Positions 1-9,495 are shown, counted from the first letter of the stretch. The stretch is 64,000 bases of DNA from Microbacterium sp. SL75 (GCF_026625865.1 NZ_CP113067.1:1240001-1304000), one strand, 5' to 3'. Notes: a model not told the origin generated them from the letters alone. Made by a program: numbers and translations.

Positions 1-1420
1 CCGCGTTTTCCCCATTACCGCGCAGAGTGGCGCCCCAAGCCCAAATGTTCGTTCCAGGAATAGAATCGGGCTGCACGGTAGCCATAACAGCTAATCCCGA
101 AAAGCTGAGCGAGGTAACATTCTTCGATGTTGCAGATGTGGCGACCACAGGGGCCTCGCTCCATGTCGTCGTGCCGTCCATCAGGAGGCCGTTCTGATTA
201 GATCCCCAACACAGCACACGTGAATCGTAGCTCTTAGCGCACGCGGTGGATGGTCCCCCCTGAATGAAACTAAATCCCCCGGATACAGCGACTTCTGGAG
301 TGATTATTGTCGCGGTGTAGTACTCAGCAACGGTTCCCCAGGTCCAAACGCGTCCGTCGTAATCCTGCGCGAGGACAAAATACGATCCGGATGACACGCT
401 CTGAAAGCCGTTCGCCCCCACTTGACCTTGGAATGACACGACCGTCGGCTTCGTTCTCACCGTAGAGTTTCGGCCTAGCTGACGTTTTGAGCCGTCACCC
501 CACGCCAGGATGTCCCCGCCAGTGCTCAAGGCGGCGGCGTGGTCCGCGCCGGCAGAAACGGCCTTGACGGTGACGCCCGGAACGAGAGTTGGGTATACCC
601 GATCTGTCGTGTCGTTCAGGCCCAGCTGGTATTTGTCATTGTGCCCCCAGGAATAGAGTTTCCCGGTCGTGGTGATTGCGTAGCTTGCGTATTGCGCACG
701 GTTCATCTCGGCGAGTTTTCCGATGGTGACACCGTCCGGAAAAACTACTTTTACAGGACTAAACCGTGTTGTGGTTGATCCGTCGCCCAATTCTCCATAC
801 GGGTTGCGTCCCCAGCCCCAGACGGAACCATCTTCGAGAAGAGCTAACGAATTGCGGGTCGAAGCCTCGACCTGTTTTGCTTTGCGGGGGAGGATAACCC
901 GAATCGGAAGGGTCGAGTCGTACGTGTTGCCGGTGCCGAGTTGTCCGTTGTTTCCCGTTCCCCACGCCCATACTGATCCATCCTGGGCGAGTGCCAGGGC
1001 ATGATCCACGCCTGCAGAAACTTGGGTGAATTGCTTCATAGAGGGCGAAGAGGACGCGTCGGTGTAGGACTGCGCGCTGCCGGTGTACATCGTCGTCGCA
1101 GTCTGGTTGGGCAGGGTGCGCTGAACGGTGTAGGTGATCCCCGAAGAGACGTTATTGGCTTGAGCCCACGTCTGTGATGCGGCGGAAGACCAGGACACCA
1201 CGTTCCCGCCTGAACTGTTAGTGGTGATGGCGAGATTGGCCGGGGCGCCTAGCGTTGCAGCGGTCAGCTGATTGCCGGAAAGGCTCTTGTCGGCCGTGAA
1301 CCACGCACCCGTTCTGGTATCCGGTGCCACTACGCCTGTGATGACAACTGATGCCAACGCCGCCGAGGCAAGAATCGAGAGGGCGCGTAGGCGCTTCCGC
1401 GACGGTGAAGTTCGGTTCAT
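1..1420 (-). CDS. Secreted RCC1-repeat (beta-propeller) protein, 3' end outside window
   Basis: Reading leftward from the ATG at 1420 (AGGAAA ribosome site just upstream), the frame stays open to the window edge, so at least 473 residues are present and the C-terminus is missing. An N-terminal Arg/Lys patch and hydrophobic stretch (about residues 8-32) form a signal peptide; the following A-W-F-T-A-D-K-S-L-S-G-N segment resembles the start of SipW-type exported proteins. Residues about 55-115 look like a fibronectin-III-like module. After that come repeats of the RCC1 type, each with a D-G-x-V-W-x-W-G core and often x-Q-L-G (about seven recognisable). RCC1 propellers are protein-interaction platforms; in exported bacterial proteins the ligand is usually unknown. 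No partner gene is visible in the window. Confidence 0.8.
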   Translation of the reverse strand, partial: MNRTSPSRKRLRALSILASAALASVVITGVVAPDTRTGAWFTADKSLSGNQLTAATLGAPANLAITTNSSGGNVVSWSSAASQTWAQANNVSSGITYTVQRTLPNQTATTMYTGSAQSYTDASSSPSMKQFTQVSAGVDHALALAQDGSVWAWGTGNNGQLGTGNTYDSTLPIRVILPRKAKQVEASTRNSLALLEDGSVWGWGRNPYGELGDGSTTTRFSPVKVVFPDGVTIGKLAEMNRAQYASYAITTTGKLYSWGHNDKYQLGLNDTTDRVYPTLVPGVTVKAVSAGADHAAALSTGGDILAWGDGSKRQLGRNSTVRTKPTVVSFQGQVGANGFQSVSSGSYFVLAQDYDGRVWTWGTVAEYYTATIITPEVAVSGGFSFIQGGPSTACAKSYDSRVLCWGSNQNGLLMDGTTTWSEAPVVATSATSKNVTSLSFSGLAVMATVQPDSIPGTNIWAWGATLRGNGENA

Positions 1421-1697
1421 TAGTTTCCTAGGGCATGGGTGAAGTAGGGCTACCCACGCAACTGTGGACAGGGTTGCAGAGCGCGTGTATCCGGGCCAGC
1501 AGTACCTTGCGCGGGTTGTCAGGTGGGCGGGGACGTGTGGGGAGTCCCGGACCAGGACCTTAGCACCTAAAACGGTTTGAAATGGAGCGTTTTGGGTCTA
1601 GGGGGCAGTGACCTGCAGTTGCCCACCCGCCGGAGTTGCGACGTCGAGCCCTGGGTGTGGTCGCCAGCGGCAAACCCGTTGGCCAGACCGCTCGCAA

Positions 1698-1850
1698 TCT
1701 CGGGATCAGCGAGTCGTGCTTCGGCAACTGAAGGACGCCGTCGACTCTGGTCGCAAGCCGGGTCTGTTGTCCGACGAGCACGAGGAACTGGTCGAGTTGC
1801 GGCGCCGGTTGCGGGTGCCGGAGATGGAGATGGAGAACGAGATTCTTACG
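1698..1850 (+). pseudogene. IS3-family OrfA fragment
   Basis: The plus-strand translation contains D-S-G-R-K-P-G-L-L-S-D-E-H-E-E-L-V-E-L-R-R-R-L-R-V followed by E-M-E-N-E-I-L, the conserved C-terminal leucine-zipper end of IS3-family OrfA. The N-terminal helix-turn-helix and all of OrfB (DDE transposase) are absent, so this is a dead remnant of about 50 codons. It ends exactly where sequence of a broken reductase gene on the other strand begins, which marks one insertion junction near 1850/1851. Confidence 0.65.
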
Positions 1851-2209
1851 CCCTTCAGTCGCGTGGTGGCCGCGAAGGGTCAGGAGAACGTCGCTGTCGA
1901 GCTCGGCGACGAGGCGGCTCCCTCGACCGAGAAGGATGGGAGCTATCGAGACGGTGGTCTTGTCGACGAGGCCGGCTGAGAGGAAGGACTGAATCGTTCT
2001 CCCGCCGTCGATGTAAACACGCCCGGCCCCCACTCCCCGAGGGCGACTCGCGCTTCCTCGAAGGCGCGCACGACGCTCACGTGCGTACTCGCGACCAGTG
2101 TCGTACTGAGCACGATGAGGCGTTGTCAGCGAACGGCCATTCGGCGAACGCCGAGACCGTGTCGAACGTGGCGCGGCTCATCATCAGAGTGTCGACGGTC
2201 GGGTAGAAG
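1851..2209 (-). pseudogene. RibD C-terminal / dihydrofolate-reductase-like gene, broken
   Basis: On the minus strand two frames together give a RibD_C/DHFR-fold protein: one reads F-Y-P-T-V-D-T-L-M-M-S-R-A-T-F-D-T-V-S-A-F and A-E-W-P-F, the next reads I-V-L-S-T-T-L-V, and the last reads G-R-V-Y-I-D-G-G-R-T-I-Q-S-F-L then L-L-G-R-G-S-R-L. The frame changes near 2110 and again near 2040. The 3' end is replaced by the IS3 fragment after the conserved A-T-E-G. The N-terminal NADPH-binding part is not recognisable. Family members reduce small NADPH-dependent substrates; this copy cannot make an intact protein. Confidence 0.6.
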
Positions 2210-2215
2210 CTCCCC

Positions 2216-2443
2216 ACACGAGAGCAGGCTGGCCGACTCCTCACCGACACGCGCGCGAGGTTCGGGGCCCGTGAGCCACATCAGTTCCCCGAGTCCCGCG
2301 ATTCCCGCCGAAGACGACGCCGTCGCAATATGTACGCGAGCGTAATCCCGGAGTTCACCCAGTCGATGATCGGGGTGCAGCGGAGCATTCGGCACACTCT
2401 CGATCCATCGTCGAGTGAGGGCGTGCATCACGGTGAGGTCCAC
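2216..2443 (-). other. Unassigned open stretch beside the pseudogenes
   Basis: The minus strand has a readable frame (M-D-L-T-V-M-H-A-L-T-R-R-W and later G-E-L-M-W-L-T-G-P-E-P) that runs into the broken reductase region. It has protein-like character but I do not recognise it, and it lacks a convincing ribosome site. It may be a further gene fragment of the same decayed region. Nothing else is visible between here and the ABC transporter stop at 2538. Confidence 0.25.
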
Positions 2444-2537
2444 TTCTCCCAGTCCCCCTCGTTGACGGCGAGCGTGACGGTCGCGGTGTCCACGTGGGAG
2501 CCCGCACGGGGCGGGCCCGGCAATGCGGCGGCTGCGG

Positions 2538-4229
2538 TCAGACCCCGCGGGTCGACCGCCAGAGTTCGCGGCGGCTCTCTTGCTCGACCGGGTCGGGCAC
2601 GGGCAGCGACACCAGCAGGCGCTTGGTGTAGTCGTCGCGCGGCTCGGTGAGCACCTGGACGGTCGTGCCCTGCTCGCGGATCACGCCCTGCTGCAGCACG
2701 ACGACGCGGTCGGCGACCTCGTCGACGACGGCCAGGTCGTGACTGATGAACAGACACGCGAAGCCGAACTCCGCCTGCAGCTGCGCGAACAGCTGCAGCA
2801 CGCGCGCCTGCACCGACACGTCGAGCGCCGACGTCGGCTCATCGGCGATCAGCAGCTTGGGGTCGAGCGCGAGGGCGCGGGCGAGCGAGGCGCGCTGGCG
2901 CTGACCGCCCGACAGCTCATGCGGGTAGCGGTCGCCGAACGCGGTCGGCAGCTGCACGGCATCCAGGAGTTCGTTCACGCGAGTGCGCGCCGCGCGGGCT
3001 CCCGAGACGCGACGGTGCACGACGAGCGGCTCGGCGATGCACTCCGCGATCGTGAGCAACGGGTTAAAGCTCGTGGCCGGGTCTTGGAAGACGAACCCGA
3101 TGTCGGGGCGGGTCTTGGCGAGCGTGCGGGGCTTCGCGCCGCGCATCTCGGTGCCGAGCACCTTCAGCGACCCGCCGACCACGGAGGTCAGCCCGACCAT
3201 CGCGCGACCGATCGTCGTCTTGCCCGAGCCCGATTCGCCCACCAGGCCGAGCACCTCGCCTGGCTCGATCCAGAAGTCGACGCCCTTCACGGCGACGACC
3301 CCCGATGAACCGAAGCGGCCCGGGTACCCGATCTCGACCTTCTCGGCGACGACCAGGCTGCCCTCGGGCGGCGAGGTCGGTGCCGCGGTCTCGAGAGACT
3401 GATGGGCGCTCTTGCCGCGACCGACGTGCGGCACGGCGGCCAGCAGCTCGCGCGTGTACGCCTGCTGCGGGGAAGCGAAGAGCTCGCGCACGGGCGCCTG
3501 CTCGACGATGTCGCCGCGGTACATGACGATCACGCGGTCGGCGAGGTCGGCCACGACGCCCATGTTGTGGGTGATGAGCACGATCGTCGCGCCGAACTCG
3601 TCACGGCAGGTGCGCAGCAGATCGAGGATCTCGGCCTGCACCGTCACGTCGAGAGCCGTGGTCGGCTCGTCGGCGATGATCAGGCCGGCGTTGAGCACGA
3701 GCGCCATCGCGATGACCACGCGCTGCTTCTGCCCGCCCGAGAACTGGTGCGGGTAGTCGTCGACGCGCTTCTCGGGGTCGGGGATGCCGACGCGGCGCAG
3801 GATGTCGACGGCCCTGGTCTTCGCCTCGGCCTTCGACAGCTTCTCGTGCGAGCGGAGTCCCTCGGCGATCTGCCAGCCCACGGTGTAGACGGGGTTGAGC
3901 GCGGTGGAGGGCTCCTGGAACACCATGGCGGCGTCGCGCCCGCGCATTTCGCGCAGCTGGGCGCGGGTCGCGTGCACGATGTCGGTCTGGTCGCCGTCGC
4001 GGCCGCGCACGATGACGGCGCCCGAGAGCGTGGCCGTCTCGGGCAGCAGCCCCAGCAGCGTGTTCGCGGTCACGGTCTTGCCCGAGCCCGACTCGCCCAC
4101 GATGGCGAGCACTTCGCCGGCGTGGGCTTCGAGCGAGATCCCGTTGATCGCCGAGACCGGCTCGCCGTCGGTGGCGAAGGTGACGCGCAGGTCGTCGATC
4201 CGGGCGACGGGGGCGGTGGTGCCGGTCAT
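2538..4229 (-). CDS. Dipeptide/oligopeptide ABC transporter, double ATPase (DppD-DppF fusion type)
   Basis: A 563-residue protein with two complete ABC ATPase domains that energises import by the permeases encoded just upstream. Each half has Walker A (G-E-S-G-S-G-K-T), a signature (F-S-G-G-Q-K-Q-R in the first, L-S-G-G-Q-R-Q-R in the second) and Walker B ending in A-D-E-P-T. The oligopeptide-type C-terminal extension follows each domain. The start (ATG at 4229) overlaps the stop of the preceding permease by four bases (ATGA), which indicates translational coupling; a longer open frame upstream is only the shadow of the permease gene. Fused DppD-DppF ATPases are common in Actinobacteria. The substrate cannot be read from this protein. 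Confidence 0.93.
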   Translation of the reverse strand: MTGTTAPVARIDDLRVTFATDGEPVSAINGISLEAHAGEVLAIVGESGSGKTVTANTLLGLLPETATLSGAVIVRGRDGDQTDIVHATRAQLREMRGRDAAMVFQEPSTALNPVYTVGWQIAEGLRSHEKLSKAEAKTRAVDILRRVGIPDPEKRVDDYPHQFSGGQKQRVVIAMALVLNAGLIIADEPTTALDVTVQAEILDLLRTCRDEFGATIVLITHNMGVVADLADRVIVMYRGDIVEQAPVRELFASPQQAYTRELLAAVPHVGRGKSAHQSLETAAPTSPPEGSLVVAEKVEIGYPGRFGSSGVVAVKGVDFWIEPGEVLGLVGESGSGKTTIGRAMVGLTSVVGGSLKVLGTEMRGAKPRTLAKTRPDIGFVFQDPATSFNPLLTIAECIAEPLVVHRRVSGARAARTRVNELLDAVQLPTAFGDRYPHELSGGQRQRASLARALALDPKLLIADEPTSALDVSVQARVLQLFAQLQAEFGFACLFISHDLAVVDEVADRVVVLQQGVIREQGTTVQVLTEPRDDYTKRLLVSLPVPDPVEQESRRELWRSTRGV

Positions 4230-5308
4230 GAGGGGCTCCCATCGGAGGGGGCGGATGCCGGGGGCCCGGCGGGGGCGGCCGTGGCGCGAGCCTCGGCGGG
4301 AGCCGTCGACGGGTCGACCGCGGTCACGGGCGCAGGTGCCCGACCGGCGCGGCGGCGCGTGCGCAGACGCGGGTCGCTGAGATCGTTGAGGCTCTCGCCC
4401 ACGAGGGTGATGCCGAGCACGGCGAGCACGATCGCGACTCCCGGCGGGATGGCGGTCCACCAGATGCCGCTGGTCACGTCGCTCACCGAACGGTTGAGGT
4501 CGTAGCCCCACTCGGCGGCGGCGGTGGCCTCGATTCCGAACCCGAGGAAGCCGAGGCCCGCGAGGGTCAGCAGTGCCTCGGAGGCGTTGAGGGTCACGAC
4601 GACCGGCAAGGAACGGGTCGAGTTGCGCAGCACGTGACGGAGCAGGATGCGACCGGTCGGCACCCCAATCACGCGCGCCGACTCGACGAAGGGCTCGGCC
4701 TTGACCCGCACCACCTCGGCGCGGATCACCCGGAAGTACTGCGGCACGAAGACCACCGTGATCGAGATGGCGGTGGCGAGGATGCCGCCCCACAGCGTCG
4801 ACTGGCCCTTCGTGATCGCGATCGACATCACGATCGCGAGCAGCAGCGAGGGAAAGGCGTAGATCGCATCGCACAGAACGACCAGGATGCGGTCCAACCA
4901 GCCGCCGAAGTAGCCGCCGACCAGGCCCAAGAAGATACCCAGGAAGATCGAGAACGCGATCGCGCACAGGATCACCAGCAGAGCGGTCTGCGCTCCCCAG
5001 ATCACGCGCGAAAGCACGTCGTAGCCGCCGACGGTCGTGCCGAGCAGGTTCATCGCACTCGGCGCCTGTTGCGTCCCGAACTTGACGCCGTCCGCCTCCT
5101 GCTGCGCGAACCCGTAGGGCGCCAGCAACGGGGCGAACAGCGCCGTCAGTAGGAAGACGGCGGTGATGAGGAGGCCGAGCACCAGCATGGTGCGCTGGAG
5201 GCCGACACTGCGCCGCAGATGCGAGATGACCGGCAGGCGGTCGCGCAGGGGGACCTTGCGCACGGTCACGCTGTCGTCGGAGAGGGTGGGGGTGATGGCA
5301 TCCGACAT
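4226..5308 (-). CDS. Peptide-type ABC transporter permease (DppC family)
   Basis: A 360-residue inner-membrane permease. The N-terminal tail (about residues 1-40) is followed by a first membrane segment, a periplasmic-side loop and a core of five more membrane segments with the BPD_transp_1 signature; the EAA-type loop that docks the ATPase lies in the C-terminal half (around V-V-T-L-N-A-S-E-A-L-L-T-L-A-G-L-G-F-L). The last 50 residues are Pro/Ala-rich and likely disordered. The gene starts one base after the DppB-type gene stops and overlaps the ATPase gene by four bases, so the three are one operon. It forms the pore as a heterodimer with the upstream permease. Confidence 0.92.
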   Translation of the reverse strand: MSDAITPTLSDDSVTVRKVPLRDRLPVISHLRRSVGLQRTMLVLGLLITAVFLLTALFAPLLAPYGFAQQEADGVKFGTQQAPSAMNLLGTTVGGYDVLSRVIWGAQTALLVILCAIAFSIFLGIFLGLVGGYFGGWLDRILVVLCDAIYAFPSLLLAIVMSIAITKGQSTLWGGILATAISITVVFVPQYFRVIRAEVVRVKAEPFVESARVIGVPTGRILLRHVLRNSTRSLPVVVTLNASEALLTLAGLGFLGFGIEATAAAEWGYDLNRSVSDVTSGIWWTAIPPGVAIVLAVLGITLVGESLNDLSDPRLRTRRRAGRAPAPVTAVDPSTAPAEARATAAPAGPPASAPSDGSPS

Positions 5309-5309
5309 G

Positions 5310-6383
5310 TCAGTACCTCACTCGCGGGTCGATGATCGCCGCGATGACGTCGACCAGGAAGTTGGTGAAGGCGACCAGCACGGCGATGATCACGACGATC
5401 CCCTGGACGGCGACGAAGTCGCGCGCCTTCAGGTACTCGCTGAGCATGAAGCCGAGGCCCTTCCACTCGAAGGTGGTCTCGGTCAGCACGGCGCCCGACA
5501 GCAGCAGGGCGATCTGCAGACCGATCACGGTGATGATCGGGATGAGCGCCGGGCGGTAGGCGTGCTTGGTGACCAGGCGGTACTCCCCCACGCCGCGAGA
5601 ACGAGCCGAGGTGACGTACTGGGCGCCCAGCGTGCCGATCACGTTCGTGCGGACCAGGCGGAGGAAGATCCCCGCGGTCAGGATGCCGAGAGCCACGCCG
5701 GGCAGGATCGCGTGGATCAGCACGTCTCCCGCGGCCGCTCCGTCGCCGAGGCGGATCGCGTCGAGCAGGTAGATGCCGGTGGGGTTCTCGATCGAGGCGA
5801 ACTTCAGCTCGGTGCGGGTGCTCGCGCGTCCGGCGACCGGCAGGACGCTCAGCCACACCGAGAAGACGAGCTTGAGCAGGAGCCCGACGAAGAAGATGGG
5901 CGTCGCATACCCGAGGATCGCCCCGATGCGCAGGGTCGCGTCGGGCCAGCGGTCGCGCTTGTAGGCGGCGAGCAGGCCGAACGGGATGCCGATGAGCAGC
6001 GCCACGAAGAGCGCGTAGATCGCGAGCTCGAGAGTGGCGGATCCGTACTGCAGCAGGATCTCGATCACCGGACGGTTGTCGGTGAGCGTGGTGCCGAAGT
6101 CGCCGCGGAGGATCCCGCCGATGTACTCGAAGTACTGCACGATCAGCGGGCGGTCGTACCCGGCCTGCGCGATGCGCTCCGCGAGCTGATCGGGGGGAAG
6201 ACGGCCGCCGAGGGCGGCGGTGATCGGGTCGCCGGTGATGCGCATGAGCACGAACACCACGGTGACGAGGATGAACACCGTCGGGATGATCAAGAGCAGA
6301 CGGACCAGGATGTAGCGCCAGAGTCCTCCGCCCTTGGGAGCGACGGGTTTGGCGATGTCGGCAGCGTCGACGGCAGTGACCAT
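5310..6383 (-). CDS. Peptide-type ABC transporter permease (DppB family)
   Basis: A 357-residue membrane protein with the OppB/DppB layout: a first membrane helix (residues about 22-45), an extracellular region with the conserved R-x-x-G-D-P motif (R-I-T-G-D-P), then a core of five helices with the permease signature near the C-terminus (E-x-x-x-x-W-x-G-L-G). It pairs with the DppC-type permease encoded next. It lies 120 bp downstream of the binding-protein gene, with a strong hairpin in that gap that could set a lower expression level for the permeases and ATPase. Confidence 0.92.
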   Translation of the reverse strand: MVTAVDAADIAKPVAPKGGGLWRYILVRLLLIIPTVFILVTVVFVLMRITGDPITAALGGRLPPDQLAERIAQAGYDRPLIVQYFEYIGGILRGDFGTTLTDNRPVIEILLQYGSATLELAIYALFVALLIGIPFGLLAAYKRDRWPDATLRIGAILGYATPIFFVGLLLKLVFSVWLSVLPVAGRASTRTELKFASIENPTGIYLLDAIRLGDGAAAGDVLIHAILPGVALGILTAGIFLRLVRTNVIGTLGAQYVTSARSRGVGEYRLVTKHAYRPALIPIITVIGLQIALLLSGAVLTETTFEWKGLGFMLSEYLKARDFVAVQGIVVIIAVLVAFTNFLVDVIAAIIDPRVRY

Positions 6384-6433
6384 ACGGGAGAGACCTTACT
6401 CACAGGGGGAACGGCGCCTCATCGCTCCGCTCT

Positions 6434-6474
6434 CGCCCGGCGACCGAGGGTTCGTGACCCTCGGTCGCCGGGCG
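6434..6474 (-). terminator. Hairpin between binding-protein and permease genes
   Basis: A perfect 18-bp inverted repeat (arms 6434-6451 and 6457-6474, loop of five bases) lies between the binding-protein stop and the permease start. No T-run follows on the minus strand, so partial termination or 3'-end protection of the binding-protein transcript is more likely than full termination. This layout is typical of importer operons where the binding protein is made in excess. Confidence 0.7.
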
Positions 6475-6502
6475 CGCGATCGCGCGAGGCGCCGCTTCGG
6501 TC

Positions 6503-8134
6503 TTACTTGTGCAGCGGTGCGTAACGGAACTTGAAGGACCCGTCGAGAACGGCGCCCTCGACGCTCGAGCCCACGATTGCGACCTGCTTACCCTGGAGCA
6601 GCGGCAGCGTCGAGAGGTCGGCGGCCACCTTGTCCTGGATCTCGCCGATCTCCGACTCACGCGTGGTCTTGTCGGTCTGCGTCGCCTGGTCGACGAGCAG
6701 CTTCTGGACGTCCGCGTTGTCGTAGTGGTTCAGCAGGAAGTTGTCCTTGGAGAAGAACGGTGTGAGGTAGTTGTCGGCATCCGAGTAGTCGGGGAACCAA
6801 CCAAGCTGGTAAGCGGGGTAGGCGTCGGCCTTGCGGTCCTTCGTGTACTGCACCCACTCGGTCTGCGCGAGGTTGACCGTGAACAGGCCGTCCTTCTCGA
6901 GCTGTGCCTTGACCGCGGCGTACTCGTCACCCGACGAAGGGCCGTAGTGGTCGCCGTTGTACTGCAGGTTCAGCGTGACGGGCGTCGTAAGCCCGGCGGC
7001 CTCGAGGGTCGCCTTGGCCTTGGCGGCGTCGGGCTTGCCCTGGCCGTCGCCATACATGTCCTTGAGCGCCTCGTTGGCACCCGCGAGACCCTGCGGCACG
7101 TAGGAGTACAGCGGCGAGTACGTGTCTTTGTAGACGTCGGTCGCAATGGCCTGGCGGTCGACGAGGTCGGCGGCGGCCTGACGGATCGCGAGCGACTTGG
7201 CGGGGTCGGCGTCGGCCGTCTTCGTGCCGTACGGCATGGTGTCGAAGTTGAAGACGATGTAGCGGATCTCGCCGCCGGGGCCGTCGACGACCTTGACCGC
7301 GTCGTCCTTCTGCAGGTCGGCGACGTCGGTCGCGCTCAGGCTGCGGTAGGCGACGTCGATCGCACCCGACTGCACGTCGAGCTTGAGGTTCGAGGAGTCG
7401 GCGTAGTACTTGGTCGAGATGCCGCCGTTGGCGGCCTTGGGCAGCGACCCCATGTAATCGGCGTACGGCTTGTACGAGATGAGCTCGTTGGGCTTGTACG
7501 AGTCGATCGTGTACTGACCGGCGAAGGCCTTGCCCTCGACGATGGTGTCGTCGGAGGTGACGGCGGTGGCCGAGAAGACCTCTTCGTCGACGATCGGCGC
7601 GGCGGGGCTCGAGAGGATCTGAGGCCAGACCTGGTCGTTGCCGTTCTTCAGGGTGAAGACGACCGTGGTGTCGTCGGGGGTGGCGACGCTGTCGAGGTTG
7701 CCCAGCAGCGATGCGGGACCGTTCGGGTCGTTGATCGCGACCTGGCGGTCGAACGAGAACTTCACGTCGGACGAGGTCAGGTCGTGACCGTTCGCGAACT
7801 TCAGGCCCGACTTGAGCGTGACCGTGTACTCGGTCGGCGAAGTGAACTCGGCCGACTCGGCGATGTCGGGAGTGACCTCCGACGTGCCGTACTGGCTGTT
7901 CATGAGGAAGGGGTAGATCTGCGTCATGACGGCGAACGAGCCGTTGTCGTACGAGCCGGCCGGGTCGATCGAGGTGATCTTGTCGGTGGTGCCGATGACG
8001 AGCGGGTCGGTCGAGCCGCCGTCGGAGGAGCTGCCTCCGGTCGTGGTCGTGCAGCCTGCCAGGACGAGGGTCGACGCACCGAGCGCGCCGAGAGCGAGGC
8101 CGAGTCGGCCGCGGCCACTGTTGTGCAGTGTCAT
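6503..8134 (-). CDS. ABC transporter substrate-binding lipoprotein (SBP family 5)
   Basis: A 543-residue exported binding protein for the importer encoded downstream. The N-terminus has a signal sequence ending in a lipobox (L-V-L-A-G-C, Cys 28), followed by a short Thr/Gly/Ser linker. The rest matches the oligopeptide/nickel-binding family 5 fold: S-I-D-P-A-G-S-Y-D-N near the N-terminus, then Y-T-V-T-L-K-x-G-L-K-F-x-N-G-H-x-L-T-x-x-D-V-x-x-S, which is the family hallmark, and a C-terminal W-F-P-D-Y-S-D-A-D-N segment. An AGAGG ribosome site precedes the ATG. Family members bind peptides, glutathione or other small compounds. The neighbouring sulfur genes make a sulfur-containing ligand possible, but this is inference. 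Confidence 0.92.
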   Translation of the reverse strand: MTLHNSGRGRLGLALGALGASTLVLAGCTTTTGGSSSDGGSTDPLVIGTTDKITSIDPAGSYDNGSFAVMTQIYPFLMNSQYGTSEVTPDIAESAEFTSPTEYTVTLKSGLKFANGHDLTSSDVKFSFDRQVAINDPNGPASLLGNLDSVATPDDTTVVFTLKNGNDQVWPQILSSPAAPIVDEEVFSATAVTSDDTIVEGKAFAGQYTIDSYKPNELISYKPYADYMGSLPKAANGGISTKYYADSSNLKLDVQSGAIDVAYRSLSATDVADLQKDDAVKVVDGPGGEIRYIVFNFDTMPYGTKTADADPAKSLAIRQAAADLVDRQAIATDVYKDTYSPLYSYVPQGLAGANEALKDMYGDGQGKPDAAKAKATLEAAGLTTPVTLNLQYNGDHYGPSSGDEYAAVKAQLEKDGLFTVNLAQTEWVQYTKDRKADAYPAYQLGWFPDYSDADNYLTPFFSKDNFLLNHYDNADVQKLLVDQATQTDKTTRESEIGEIQDKVAADLSTLPLLQGKQVAIVGSSVEGAVLDGSFKFRYAPLHK

Positions 8135-8364
8135 GTTGTACCTCTGCTCTGAAGTGTTGATTGCGACAAATGCCGCATTCCTTCGGACATCTAAGTCCGA
8201 TTCCCGCCACTCACAAAGCCCTTGCGCGCATATTTACGAGACCGAAACTCAACGAACGTGCGACTGAGTTCCGGCCCGCGGGGAAGCAAAGCACTCACCG
8301 CCTCGCCGCCGACCCCGTCACCCGCCGTGACGTCCAGCACCGTATACGCCTTACGGCATACGCG

Positions 8365-9495
8365 TCATCGCGCCGCGGTCACGGGGTCGCCGCTCCTGAT
8401 CAGATCCGCCTCGAGCTCGCGCACGATCGGTATCACGGTCTCGCCGAAGAGCTCCAGCTCCTCCTGGAAATGAAGGAACCCCAGCAAGAACAGGTCGACG
8501 CCACGCTTCTTGTATTCGATGATCCGCTCGGCAATCTGCTGCGCGTCGCCGAAGAGCTGCGTGCGGAAACCGTCGTTGTACTGCACGAGATCGTCGACGC
8601 TCGAGTCCGCCCACATGCCCTTCTTGTCCGCGGTCGCGTTACCCGCCTCCTGCACGCTCTTGCGGAACCCCTCGACCGCGCCCGAATCGGCGTGGGCGAT
8701 GATCTCACGCAGCTGCGCCTCCGCCTCGGCACGGCTGTCTCGCTGAATGACGAACCCGTTCAGGCCGAACCGGGTGCGCCGACCGTGCTCCGCCGCGATG
8801 CGGGTGACGTCGTCGTACTGCTCGGTGAACCCGTCGAAGTCCTTGCCGTTCGAGAAATACCAATCCGAGAATGCGCCACCGTTGAAGCGAGCGGCCGTGG
8901 AATTGCCGCCCTGGAAGATGTCGGGGTGCGCCCGGCCCGGCACCTCGTACGGAAACGGCCGAAGCGTGAAATCGGTGATGTCGTAGTACTTGCCGTGGAA
9001 CGAGAACTTCTCCTGCGTCCACAAGCCGCGAAGCACCTGGATGAATTCCGCTGCCCGCTCGTACCGTTCGTCGTGCTCGAGCCACTCGAGACCGAGGTCG
9101 GTGTACTCGTCCTTGAACCACCCGCTGACGACGTTGACGGCGGCCCGGCCGTGCGAGAACTGGTCGGCCGTGTTGATGAACTTGGCCAGAACCGCCGGAT
9201 GCCAGATGCCCGGGTGGATGGCCGAGATGACCTTGAGCTTCTCGGTCGCGAGCAGCAGAGCGAGGCTGATCGAGGTGGACTCGTGCTGCTGGGCAGCGCC
9301 GTAGCTCGAGGCGTAGCGCACCTGACTGAGGGCGTACTCGAATCCCACGCGCTCGGCCGTCTGCGCGAGCTTCACGTTGTAGTCGTAGCCCCAGTCGGTG
9401 CGCTGCTCGATCGAACTGATGACGAGCCCGCCGCTGACGTTGGGCACCCAGTAGGCGAACTTCAGCGGCTCGTGGGTGGGAGTGGAATCGGTCAT
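8365..9495 (-). CDS. sfnG: FMNH2-dependent dimethylsulfone monooxygenase (SfnG-like)
   Basis: A 376-residue luciferase-like flavin monooxygenase. Known SfnG cleaves dimethylsulfone with FMNH2 and O2 to methanesulfinate and formaldehyde for sulfur scavenging. The sequence has the SfnG landmarks: K-F-A-Y-W-V-P-N-V-S-G-G-L-V near the N-terminus, Q-H-E-S-T-S-I-S, A-V-N-V-V-S-G-W-F-K-D-E, and D-L-V-Q-Y-N-D-G-F-R-T near the C-terminus. The ATG at 9495 is chosen because GAGGAGG sits a few bases upstream; the frame stays open far beyond it, but only as a high-GC shadow. It is divergent from another LLM monooxygenase gene (123 bp between starts). No flavin reductase gene is visible, so one must be supplied from elsewhere. 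Confidence 0.85.
   Translation of the reverse strand: MTDSTPTHEPLKFAYWVPNVSGGLVISSIEQRTDWGYDYNVKLAQTAERVGFEYALSQVRYASSYGAAQQHESTSISLALLLATEKLKVISAIHPGIWHPAVLAKFINTADQFSHGRAAVNVVSGWFKDEYTDLGLEWLEHDERYERAAEFIQVLRGLWTQEKFSFHGKYYDITDFTLRPFPYEVPGRAHPDIFQGGNSTAARFNGGAFSDWYFSNGKDFDGFTEQYDDVTRIAAEHGRRTRFGLNGFVIQRDSRAEAEAQLREIIAHADSGAVEGFRKSVQEAGNATADKKGMWADSSVDDLVQYNDGFRTQLFGDAQQIAERIIEYKKRGVDLFLLGFLHFQEELELFGETVIPIVRELEADLIRSGDPVTAAR

Noticed and set aside
2523..4505. Plus-strand open frames opposite the ABC ATPase and permease genes
   Set aside because: They are complements of well-conserved ABC motifs and show no motif of their own.
8183..8200. Dyad TCGGAC-N6-GTCCGA upstream of the binding-protein gene
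   Set aside because: Arms of six bases only, single copy; too weak to call an operator.
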